NCBI GenBank assembly: GCA_028023455.1
Contig: JAQFVV010006199.1
Span: 1,548,001-1,612,000 of the forward strand
Length of the DNA: 64,000 bases
Source of the DNA: Epiperipatus broadwayi
Taxonomy: Eukaryota > Onychophora > Udeonychophora > Euonychophora > Peripatidae
Direction: 5' to 3'
The translations under genes were made by a program, and so were the position numbers. Below are positions 1 to 10,602 of the stretch, piece after piece. Within the stretch, counting starts at the first letter, position 1; each line of letters starts with the position of its first letter. The notes beneath the pieces were generated by a model. It had not been told where the DNA came from. It did no database searches and saw nothing but the letters and a program-made list of their open reading frames with translations.

Positions 1-239
1 GAATAATATATCATTGTATGTAATATAAAAAATAATGGAGACAGTATATTAATTATAGAAAAAAAGGCAAAAAGACATTAAAAACTAAATAAAAGAGGCA
101 GTTATGATTGGTTTTTGTTTTGGACGACACCACATGTCATAAACCAAATGTTGAATCTAAAAAAAAAGTCAAACTATAACTTTAAGATAAGATTTTAAAC
201 ATCATTTTAACAGCAAAAAAAAATGAATATTTTTAAATT

Positions 240-1070
240 AAAAAAAAAATACTTACAAATGATGAAAGTCGCTGGGATGGACTGCTGTGTAGTGTGTTTC
301 AGAATGGAAAGGTTTTTTTTTAAATATTTGCCTTCACATGAATTCAGTCAAATAGTTATCGAGATGTTGATGTGCTGTTTCTCTGTGTTTTTTATTCCAC
401 CATTTGACTAAACCTTATAACTTTTCAATATTTTGTGTGTGCACATCACTTAAGGGGTTGACAAAGTTATATGTGTGATTAACTGAAAAGTGTTCATAAT
501 TGGCAGCTCATAATTCCTCTGTTTTGTAGGCTTTCCAGCAATCAGAATATTTTATAGATCCTTCCTCACATTTTTTTTGATGGCTTGCATGAGAGTGATG
601 GCAATCCTGCTGTTAATATTAACTATAAAGTATTCTTCCATCTCCCTACAAATTTCACCAAATATTCACTGTTCTAGAAGTACTCTGCTGACCTTGTTTT
701 TATGTTTTGTAAAGAGGCTTTCATCAATTTCAGTAATTTTATCTGAACCTCCAATTTTTTTGTTTCTCTGTGCATAATAACCTCCACAAACACACTTAAC
801 ATAAGTAATTGTTCCAATCAACTATGGTTTTGGTGACCATTTTCAGATGATCATCACATCACTTAACAGACATCAATTGTCACAACCAGCTATATATGAA
901 CCATAGAACAGTCATGAACTTTATTTTTGAGCCCTTAGATCATATTCCCTTACAAATGGATACTTTTTTGTGGATATACATTTTCATATCATGGCCATTG
1001 TCACACAGTTTCTTTGATGGTAGGAGTCCATATTTCTGAAAGAAATTGATTGCTTCCTCTTCCAAAGCAG
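240..1070 (-). pseudogene. Merlin/IS1595-like DNA transposase, degraded
   Basis: Reading the minus strand gives pieces of a cut-and-paste DDE transposase of the Merlin (IS1016/IS1595-like) type, spread over several frames. In order: an N-terminal segment beginning EEAINFFQKYGLLP, with a CDNGHDMK stretch in place of the family's usual zinc-binding start; a helix-turn-helix-like stretch ending KTIVDWNNYLC; EKIGGSDKITEIDES with the first Asp near 723-725; SDCWKAYKTEEL with the second Asp at 541-543; then VNHTYNFVNP and HTQNIE with the Glu at 424-426, followed by NKKHRETAHQHLDNYLTEFM. The Asp-Asp-Glu spacing is about 60 and 39 residues, as expected for this family. The first Asp is in a different frame from the other two, and several in-frame stops interrupt it, so it cannot be active. 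No terminal inverted repeats or target duplications were found. The plus-strand ORF at 577-777 is its antisense shadow. Family identity is by motif recognition, not a database search. Confidence 0.8.
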
Positions 1071-4000
1071 CTAATTGACAACTTTTTATAATTCTTTTGA
1101 AAATTACTAAATTCAGAAATCAAAAATTTTTGAAAATTACAAAAAAAACAAAACAAAACAACTCAGTGAAAGGATTACAGTGTTGACATGGACAATGTGA
1201 TAGCACAAAATCTTGCAAGCCAGCATGTTTTTTAATCTTGTAGGTCAGCACATACATATATTAAATATTAACATGGATTAGTAATGTCAATAATTTGTTT
1301 GCCATGACATCATTAACTGATATTTTAAATAAATATTACCAAATGAAAATGTCATCAGAGTAATACATTATAGCAGGAATAATATCAAAATACCTTATGA
1401 TCTTTATATAAAAAGTAGAAAGAAAAAAAACATCCATAGAATTATGGAGAAAAATCATTTATATGTAGACTACAAAGGACTTTGAGATAACGCTAAACTA
1501 CAAAAAAGTGATTTAAAATTGGCATTATATGAGCAAAATTAAAATTAATTGAATTTTTTCAAAATATGGACACAATTAGAATGGTAATGAGTCAGATATC
1601 TTTTCAATTAAAAAAAATTATATGAAATTAAGGGCTATGATCATTTCTTGTGATATCACATACCAGTTGTAACTATTGACAATTAAGAATATAAAAAACT
1701 GATATCTTAGTAAATTTTGATGTGGCAAGTTTATTCATAAATGTACTCTATTGTAAGAAAAAAAAATGAAAATGATAAGTACAAACAATTCTTTTTAATA
1801 TTCTGTATAATGTGCAAATTTAATACATTATAGAATTTTTTCAACAAAATTAAGCTATGGTTATGAATTCACTACTATTACGTCTTATTAGTCATATTTA
1901 TTAACAAGATCTTGAAATCACAGCAATAAATCTTAATTCATCTCAATCAAAAGTTGTTGCATATACACAATGTGAAGCAGTTTTACAAACATTCTCAATA
2001 TATATTAACATCTTATCTTAGATATTCTTGTGACATGGCAAAATTTAATTTACTGTTTATTAAAATATACATACACAGTAAATTATTTACCATATATATA
2101 TAATCATGACACAAAAAAAATTGAGCTTACGTTATTGCTATGATATTGCTGACATAGGACAAAAGAAATTAGTTCAAAAGTTATTGACTTGGGAAAAAAT
2201 AAATCCAGTATATATAGAGCAAAACTCTCATGAGAAATATTCTTCCATCAGCTATCATTAAGAAAACCTTAATTAGATAGCAAAAAGAAATATCAAAAGA
2301 AAAAAGTAATGATAAATACTCCCATGTATATGTAATACATGTGATGGATGATAGATAGATTTAAAACTTACCATCAATATTAGAATAGGTTTCTAAAGCC
2401 TTCTCATACTTTTGAAGAATTGTAATCTCTATTAAACTTAAACTTGAATTACTGCAAAACAAGCTCAATTACATGTCAGTGTGGAAAATCAAATATGGTG
2501 CTGCCCCCATCACAACATTGCCATGAATAAAAGAGAGATGTTTTTAAAGCAGAAGACTATACATATATTTGTTTAAGAAAAAGAGTATTAACAGAGAGGA
2601 AAAAGTAAAAAAAAGAAAAATTTAAAAAGTTATTCACATAATAATGCAAATAATAACATAAGTCTAAGTAATGTGTTAATCCATAATATTTGGAATCTTA
2701 TGTTTAAAGAGGGGAAAAATAGAGAAATTAGAAAGTCTTTCATAAATAAGTATACATAAATTTGTACTAGATATTGTCTTTGTCAGAATATTAGCTTGAT
2801 TATGGCATCACTTTTTATTCAATATTTACATTTTAAAATATTATGTTCTATAACAACTTGAATGTTATTACTAATAAGTCGAATAAATATAAAAAAGTTT
2901 CAATTTTTCTAAAAAATTTTACAACTCAATTAGATGATAACAAGAGCAAACTATAGGTCAAAGTATCTAGTTAACTATGTATAATATGAAATCTATGAAA
3001 ATTTCACACTATACCTATCTATGTTTATTTTATTAAATTCATAACAAAGTTTAAGCATTTTGATCATTTTTATATGATTGTTGTCTTAATATCTACAGTA
3101 TATGCAAAATGAAAATATGAACTAAAATTCCACACTATTGAGATTTAAAAAGAAATATTGATATCAATTTTTTTTATATTAAAAATAATACCCTTTTTTT
3201 TATATTCTCTAATTGAAAAAAAAAAAAGTTTTCCTTTATAAAATAATAAGATTTAAAAATTCTGAAGAGTACAGATAAAGAAGTATTTATTATATATGTA
3301 TGTGTAGGTTATATAATATAAACTTATTCAATGCATTAATATCAATATTCAGATTAACAAATTATATAATTTTAAGTAGTATATATATATTGATTACTCA
3401 CTTGTATTCCTGTTGCTTCTACACTAAATAATATTCTCATAATATTACAATTGTCAGATTTATAACTGATCTTGATTAATCATTATTACAGTCTGAGTAG
3501 TTTTACTTATAATATGAAAATTATTACAATGTAAAATACTATTCAAAGTTCAATTGTTAATTTTATATATGCATAACTTTAATCTCTGCTACCTTGAAGT
3601 AAGATGTATAAACCTTTGGGAAATTTTTGATTTGATCCTTTGGTCCTAGATTTCATTTTGTCTTATCTTTTAATGATTAGCATTTAATTGTTTGGAATTA
3701 TATTCATCGGTGATATTGAATAGAAGAATTTCTGGCAATGTTCTCAGGAATAGTCTCTGAAGAATCTCTCTTAATTTATTAATTTCTTACCTTTTTATAT
3801 TGTTTATTGGTGTTGTTTTTTAATTAGAAAAGCAATTTCATAAAAACAAATGTACTAATTATCACCTGCTAATTAACATGTTTTCAAATGCACTATTGTT
3901 TTACATTTTAATCCCTTTATTATGGCTTATTTACTATTTTTATTTAGAATCAACATTATTATATAAAATATTTAACAGCAATATCTTATTTAGGTTTATT

Positions 4001-4188
4001 TTAAAATATTGTTTATCACTCACTCTATTTTTTTTATATAAATAAACCAAATACTTATCATTGATCTTGCTAATTTTAAAAGTTTTTTGATAATAAACTT
4101 ATAAATATTTATATATGTAATATTATATTTATTCTTATTTTTATAATGCTTTTTATTATTGCTATTATTCCTTATGGTTTCAATTGTC
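1071..4188. other. AT-rich spacer
   Basis: Poly(A)/poly(T) tracts and short AT repeats. No supported gene or repeat element was recognised here. Confidence 0.6.
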
Positions 4189-4331
4189 GTTCCTCGTATT
4201 TGACTAGTTACTAGGTTTCAGCTTGGAAATACCATTTTAATTAGAAATAAATACTGTAGTTTGAATTTTACCTCCCCCCCTAGTTAAAAAGATGTTTAAA
4301 TAAACCTAGTAACTAGTCAAATACGAGGAAC
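4189..4331. mobile_element. Small element with perfect 30-bp terminal inverted repeats
   Basis: The 30 bases at 4189-4218 (starting GTTCCTCGTATTTGACTAGT) are the exact reverse complement of 4302-4331. The 83-bp interior is AT-rich apart from a C7 run and has no ORF. No convincing target-site duplication flanks it, so the superfamily is unknown. Perfect identity over 30 bp in such AT-rich DNA argues for a young MITE-like insertion or a functional hairpin rather than chance. Confidence 0.7.
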
Positions 4332-4959
4332 AAAATATTTTATTACATATAAAAACTGTGTGAAAAAAGTATTTAATGTTTATATAAAACAAGATAAATA
4401 TTACTAATTTAAAGAACCTGAATTTATGAGTACTAACTATATCTTGATTTTAATAGTGATTATAAAGCATAAAAATAAAAATCTTTTTTAAAAAAATAAT
4501 AGTTTATTAAATATTGCCTTTTCTTAAAACTTGCATTTATCCAATTTTATTATTTATTCATATAGGAAAAGATTAGTATTATGTCCAACGTTTATTAAAT
4601 TTATTGTACTTTTATATCTATGTGTGAGAGTTCATGTTAATAGAGGATATTATATAAACATTGTTTTCAAAATTCAACCGAGTTTATATATACAAAATTA
4701 CTACAAATTGACTTACACATATCAAACTTTCTGCACTCACAATTTTGGCGCTATCCACTTGAGATGAATACGTTAATGTTTAGATATTTTTATTGGTACG
4801 TTTCAAGAATGAGTGACGGAATGGAAATTTTAAGTTTATCTGATATATATACAAGTAAAAACTTTTCACAGTTTTTTATTTAAAAAATTTAGATTTATTA
4901 ATAATAGGTATATACAAATGTTTTCAGTGTTAGTTATATATGTTTATATGGTTATAGGT
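4332..4959. other. AT-rich spacer
   Basis: No supported feature. A 78-codon open frame at 4531-4767 has the low-complexity composition of random AT-rich DNA and no recognisable motif. Confidence 0.5.
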
Positions 4960-6757
4960 TCTCCAAGAGTTTGTGTAGAATAAGATGAGATCTGATTTGT
5001 TTATTTAGTCAGATCGTAGATCAGAGAAAATTAGTGTGTGCTTAGGACATTTTAATGTCCATACATTAATCAGATATTCGCGTGTTTCTTCTACCTGTTA
5101 TATGGTTTGTCAATCATTAGGATTGATGTCATTTTGTAGGTAGGGTATTTTGAGCAGTTTTCATGTTTTTTCGTATAGAAACTTTGAGGAGAGCATTCTG
5201 TCTTTCTTTTGTAGTTTTGAAAGGGTAGCAAGGAAGAAAGAGTTTGCTTCTAGCTGGGGAATGCTAAACTTTAATTTACATCTTGTCATCCAGATAGAAT
5301 ATGTAACAAATATGCTATCCTAATCGTGGGGAAGTCTCTTTTCTTAATACACTCTTTGATTGTTAGAATTTTATAGTAATCATTAATACTATTTTGAGAT
5401 ATTATGAGTTTAATCCTTCCCAATCTCATGCAAGAAAGCATAATGTGTTCAAGTGTTTCTTCGTGCATTAAGCAGTTTGAACAAATGGGGTCTATATTTC
5501 TTATACCTCTTTTATAATGCAGGAACCAATTGGTATGCATTACATTTAGGTTCACCTTTATTAGATAGTCGAGGAATTTGGTTCCAACTTCCAGAATTTG
5601 AATAAGGTGGTGATTCTGTAATTGGAACAGCCAAGACTTGGTTTAATTTGAGGTGGTTTCGGGCTTATTAAATTGTGTGCATCCCATATGTTAATTTTGT
5701 CTTTGAATACTTCAGTAGCAGTGCTGTTATGTTGTTTTAGAAGGGAAATTAGTTGGTCTAGCCAACCAGCCTTGATAGGAGGGGGAGTGTCTGTAGGTAT
5801 TACCTCTCTTAGTATTAGGGGTTTGCCAAATTTTTGGATAAGGTTGAAGATTAGTGTGTGGCCTTTTTTATAGTTAATGGCTTGAATGGAATGTAGAGAC
5901 ATTCCATTGAGTTTTCTGTGATATTGCATTCTTGAAATACTATTGGATGTTATGTGGCACTTCCAGAACAGACCCGCACATATACTATTGATTTTATTAA
6001 TGAAGGTCTTTGATACGGATATGATGGGCAGGTAGTAGGCTACTTTAGACATTACTTTCATGTTTAGTAAGTCCACCATGCCTTTGAGAGATAAATAAAC
6101 TTTTGAGAGTGTCCGTGTAAGATGATTTGTTGAGTCAATGATGGTATTCTACAGGTTTCGACATGGTGGATTGGGATTTATATATAGGAAATCCTAGAAA
6201 ATTCTGGGTCTCGGCTAGAAAGTTAGATTTGATTTTTTTTTCATTAAGAATATGAAATGATGACAACTTTTCAGGGTTTATGGTAAGCTGTGAGGTTTTA
6301 GAGAAATTGTTACGGATTTTGTAGAGAGGTTTTAGGAATTTCTGGGATGGTAGGATAATAAGAATGTCATCCATATAGGCGATGGTTTTAATCGATTTCT
6401 TGATGTGTGGTATAAATACTCCAGGGAGGGAGCTCTCTAATGCTATTAATAGGGGGTTAATGTAGCATGAAAAGAGTATTCAGTGGGGATCCCTGCGGAA
6501 TAGATCTGGTAGGGGAGAAACCATTGGAATATGGCCCGTTGAGCAATATGTGTATTAGTCTGTTGTAGAAGAGTTTATCAATGATTTGTATAATTTCTAT
6601 GGGAATTTCACATTCATCCAGTAAATCAAGTAGAGTATTAATGTTGACTGAATCGAATGCTTCAGTAATGTCAATCTGTACTGCAATAGGTTTGGACATT
6701 ATAAATTTTGGGAGTGGGGGGTTTAAGTGGTTTTTTTTGGGGTGTTTTTTTTGAGGT

Positions 6758-6791
<34 letters not shown>

Positions 6792-7770
6792 GGTCTGCCT
6801 CAGTGATGCCATGTGCATTTACTCTAGTACTGTCTCTCGATGCTTTGTGTACATCCATGTAGTGAGCCTGAAGGCGATCTCTGAGGTGTTCTTCAATATG
6901 TTGAATCATTTGGTGGCCAGTGGTTTGAAAACCATTGATAGTTATAATTGTTGGAGTGGTTTGTTTTGATTTTGCACCTAAAGCCCACCGCAGGTATCCT
7001 CTTGTCCAACAGTGTTGTGATGGCAGGAAAATCTTAGATCTCTTAATAGCTATATGTTCTGCTATTGTTGTTTGTTTATGTTTATATTGATTTTTGGAGC
7101 AAGTAAATTTTCTATAGGTTCAGGGTCTATAGCAAAAGTCTTGATCTTATTGTGGATATGTTCTAATTCTTTGAATAGGGTGGTAGGTCCTTTGACTTCC
7201 TAAGTATAGTATGCTATTAAGGTCTGTAATATTCCTATGAATGAAAACCAAGCTTCTTCTGGAGGCCTAGAAAGAATATCAATCTTATGAAACAGAATGT
7301 ATGTTTCAGAGAAAAAGACTTCTGTCGTGGCAGCACGAGTTAGTACTCTAATAGTTTTGTTGAGACTGATTGTGGTACAGTTTATAGTTAATAGTGCTTG
7401 GTGGTCTGAGAAGGTGACTGGCTGGAAGGTGGCCTCCAGACCGAGGTGTAATTCTGGGGTATAAAATAAGAGGTCTATTAGAGAGTGCTGAGTTTTATTG
7501 TAAAAAGAGAAGGTGTTGGGTGGGAAGAAGCCTCTTCCATTTAAAAAGCCTCGGTCAAGCAGGTGTAAATATTTTAATGTGAAGCAGTCATAGGAAATTT
7601 TAAAATCCCCCATGAGGATTGAGGGAACATCGTTATTAGCAGTGAGCATATTAATAGTTTGAATAACTTTTAAAATAGTTGTTATATTATTAGGTAGATA
7701 TACATAGAATGCATTGAACGTGTTACTATCATAACTTTTCACAGTTAAAGAAATAAAATGCCTTTATTGT
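4960..7770 (-). pseudogene. LINE retrotransposon (L1/Tx1-like), 5'-truncated and broken
   Basis: On the minus strand the segments run in LINE ORF2 order. At 7742-7200 is the C-terminal part of an apurinic-type endonuclease, with MGDFKISYD, HSLIDLLFY and the catalytic-type TFSDHQALL. A linker follows at 7200-6910. Reverse transcriptase pieces come next: VQIDITEAFDSVN and SIPQGSPLNTLF at 6909-6457, then AYMDDI (the YxDD box) near 6364-6380 and the thumb at 6374-6135. The C-terminal region is at 6079-5561. A zinc-knuckle-like CSNCLMHEETLEHIMLSC lies at 5555-5286, and coding similarity fades near 5100. At least four frame changes or stops break it. The endonuclease N-terminus is missing past about 7770. 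The RT fingers (the NYRPISL region) are absent and a poly-proline run stands in their place. The L1/Tx1 placement is inference. It is related to the fragment at 51.7-53.2 kb: both share a PTD-P-P-(K)GWL motif. Confidence 0.85.
6758..6790. repeat. Homopolymer G run (33 bases)
   Basis: Thirty-three consecutive G on the plus strand inside the LINE, read as a proline run on the minus strand. It sits exactly where about 130 residues of RT fingers should be. It could form G-quadruplex structure. Its length may also be an assembly or polymerase-slippage artefact. Confidence 0.9.
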
Positions 7771-8915
7771 GATAATTGTAGTTGATTGTTATTGTTATAG
7801 TTCTGTATAAAAGTTACTTAGTTTGTAGTGTGCTAGACCATGATGGTGTGCTTGCCGAACTTAACGAATGCTCATTGTTTTTTAATGGTGTTGCAGTTTA
7901 TGATAGTTCATTACTATAAAACAATGGATTATTTTTTATATTGTTTATATATGTATAATGTGTATAGAAGTTTCGTGCATTTATATGTATGTTCGTTTGT
8001 AGAGATTAATATATAAATCTTAGTTATTTAAAATATTTTTTAAAAAAAAAAACTTTTTAAATCTTTTTTTTTTTTAAATATTTTAGTTTTTATTATATAT
8101 TCTTGTTTTTGTTATGAGGATTATTTTGTATCTATAGAATCTCCACAAAACCTAGAGTCTCTTTTGAAGTAACTGTAATATAAAATCTGGAATTTTTCCA
8201 TTTTATTAATAAGTTTAATTTCTTCTTATTTAGGATTATTCAGTAACTGATTTCTTGTATTTATTTGACCTCGTATTGTTATTCTTTTAAAAAAGGTCTA
8301 TTCCAAACAGTGTCAAAATTTTGATGTGTATGTCTGGAGGTTGTTCTGTTAAGATGCTCTCCTATAGGTCTTCCTTCAGGCAAGCCTTTTCTTAGTAAGA
8401 TAGAAGACTAGTAATATAAGGAGTTGATAAATCATTGTCAAGCCTGTTCTCTCTTTTCCCCCCTTGCTAAATTCTATTCTTATCTTCTGAAAAATAGTAG
8501 TGGGTCAGATAGAATAAACAAAGAAAATCCTAGTTTTGTAGTTACTGGCCCTCTGCTAACTTCCACATAAAAGCAAAGTTCAAATTATTCTACAAATTAC
8601 TTTTTATTATTTCAGGTAACACTTAAAAAAATTATTTCGGATGTTATTATTTCATTTACTCTTTTTGTGTAAATAGAGTTTAATGAAGGATTTATCTCGA
8701 AATTTATTGTATAATTAATTACATTAGCTAAATATTAAATTTCGAATTTTAATATGCCATCCCAAATCTGTTTTAAAATTAATTCTGTACTACCTTAAGT
8801 TTTATGATCCCGCTAATTGATAGTGTGAAGATACTAATATGTACGTAATTTATTTGAATATATTTAAATATTTTAATTTTATGACTTCTTTTTTGTATAT
8901 GTACAGTGTATATAT
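7771..8915. other. Spacer upstream of the LINE
   Basis: AT-rich, with a slightly less AT-rich patch at 8270-8580. It might contain decayed 5' LINE sequence, but no endonuclease motif was recognised. Confidence 0.4.
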
Positions 8916-8970
8916 GGAAATGATGCGCTTTGTAGAGTGATAAGAGTACATTTCTCGCCTGATATGATTT
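8916..8970 (+). repeat. tRNA-Gly-like 5' half (possible SINE head)
   Basis: A box-A-like GTAGAGTGATAAGAG is followed by TTTCTCGCCTG, resembling the D-arm and anticodon arm of tRNA-Gly(GCC). No matching T-arm or acceptor stem follows, so it is not a functional tRNA gene. A tRNA-derived SINE or tRNA-fragment relic is more likely. Confidence 0.3.
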
Positions 8971-9980
8971 AAAATATTTTTTTTTTAAAATTCATATTGG
9001 TTTAAAATTTTTGTTTCAAATAGTCAGTCTAACTAATTCATCCAAAACTGGTCTATAAACTAGAGGATGAAGGAAAGGATGTGTAAAACGTTTAAAATCC
9101 TCACCTATAATAATTTGGCATATCTTAATACGTAATGCATTTTTTTTTCTCGGTTCTATATTGGAGAGTAGATTAAAGAGCTTTTACCCTGTAGTCCTTT
9201 TTATATACTGGTATGTGATATATATATTAACAATATTGCTACATTATACAGGAATTTTATTGCGGGGAAACAAGATTTTATTACAATACATATTAGCATA
9301 GCTAAATCAATTGATACGCGCACACATTTTTTTATTTTGAAATTGTTTATTCTTTCTTAAATTTTAAAATTATTGTTTGCCTATCTGTGTATTTGTAAAG
9401 AGACGAGATACAATATCTTTGGAAAATGTATATTTTCGTTATAATCTATATAAAATTACTACAATTCTACCCCCCCCCCCTTTTTTTTTTAAAGAATGAA
9501 GTTAACTATATATATTAATAAATTCATTTTCTTAATTCATGCCTACTTTATTAATAAAAATATATTTATTAATTTTTTTAGCATTCAACGTATTTTGAGC
9601 GTTAAATACACTCGACCTAGAGAATTTCTAAGATAGAATAGGGAGTTAGTGACTGGATAAAAAGGGAGAGAAGGTTTTAGATTGTAGGGAGGATTATCCC
9701 GCGTAATTATGTTAAACGGGGACAGGTTCATTTTGCCCTTAGTTGCTTCTTAATGCATGAAAATGTCATTATAATCCATATGCTTATATTGTGGATAATA
9801 GATTTACTAAAATTCTTGGAGTTAAACTACTTCAGTTTTAGGTAGATAATTAATTTTTGTCTGGATACATTTAAAGAAAATACTTTTTATTAGAGATTTT
9901 AATATCTGTAATCTTAAAAAAAAAAAAAGTTTTTTTTTTCTATGAAATGATTGGTTAATTCAATTGTGTGTGTATTTTAG
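8971..9980. other. AT-rich spacer with C11-T10 tract
   Basis: Contains C11 (9470-9480) directly followed by T10 (9481-9490), and a patch at 9600-9760 with a few CpG-containing words. No gene recognised. Confidence 0.5.
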
Positions 9981-10013
9981 GAATTTCAAGTAAAAGGGTA
10001 TAATTTCAGTAAA
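9981..10013 (+). other. Candidate 33-nt in-frame microexon
   Basis: The segment lies between a pyrimidine/TG-rich acceptor (TGTGTGTGTATTTTAG) and a strong donor (AAA then GTAAGT). Length is a multiple of three and one frame is fully open: EFQVKGYNFSK. This is splice-site shape only. Such pairs arise by chance in AT-rich DNA, so confidence is low. Confidence 0.25.
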
Positions 10014-10302
10014 GTAAGTTGTTTTTAAAGCAATTACATATATATATTAACTTTTTATTATTATTATTTCTATTAAACATGTACTTATATAAAAATAATA
10101 CATGCTGACAAGTTTATGAATACTTTTGAACATGTCTGTTTGTGTATATTATATAGACACACTAGCTAATATTATTTAAGGATAGTTTTATACATAAAGA
10201 AATTTAAAAAAATTCATTCAAAAATGTTCAACAAAATTCTAAAATACAATGATAAGATCAGAATGTATCAATCGCTATATTCTTCACTTTTTTTAGGTGT
10301 GA

Positions 10303-10602
10303 TCTCATAGAGTCTATTATTGTAAAAACATATCTTTGACGGATTTGGCATGGGGAGCCAACAACAATCACAAACTTTTTATAACAAAGTATTTTAGCAT
10401 GAATTTATGCGTGCTTTTGCAAAAGTATCATAACTCCTTTATCCTCCAAATACATTCTAAACAAATGGTATCAGCATTAATTTCTTTTCTTAGGAATATA
10501 TTGCTGAAGATAGAACAGACTGGAGAGTTAGAATTAGACAATGAGTTAAAAAGACAATGTTGCACAATATCAGAAAACAGACCAAAGGAGACTAGCATTT
10601 GA
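10303..10602 (+). CDS. Unrecognised open frame, possible exon
   Basis: One frame stays open for about 99 codons between a TGA at 10300-10302 and the TGA at 10600-10602, in a neighbourhood where stops normally occur every few codons. Its base composition is visibly less AT-rich than the flanks. The peptide is mixed and protein-like, not low-complexity: it includes LTDLAWGANNNHKLFITKY and MVSALISFLRNILLK, and the hydrophobic spacing suggests amphipathic helices, perhaps of HEAT/armadillo style. No family is recognised. There is no in-frame ATG near the start. A pyrimidine-rich acceptor-like CACTTTTTTTAG ends at 10296, but the TGA lies just after it in this frame. A second AG at 10309-10310 would give an open exon from 10311. 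It could be a terminal exon, a pseudogene piece or a decayed transposon protein. Confidence 0.35.
   Translation, partial: SHRVYYCKNISLTDLAWGANNNHKLFITKYFSMNLCVLLQKYHNSFILQIHSKQMVSALISFLRNILLKIEQTGELELDNELKRQCCTISENRPKETSI

Noticed and set aside
577-777. 66-codon plus-strand ORF
   Set aside because: It is antisense to the Merlin-like transposase, whose motifs read clearly on the minus strand.
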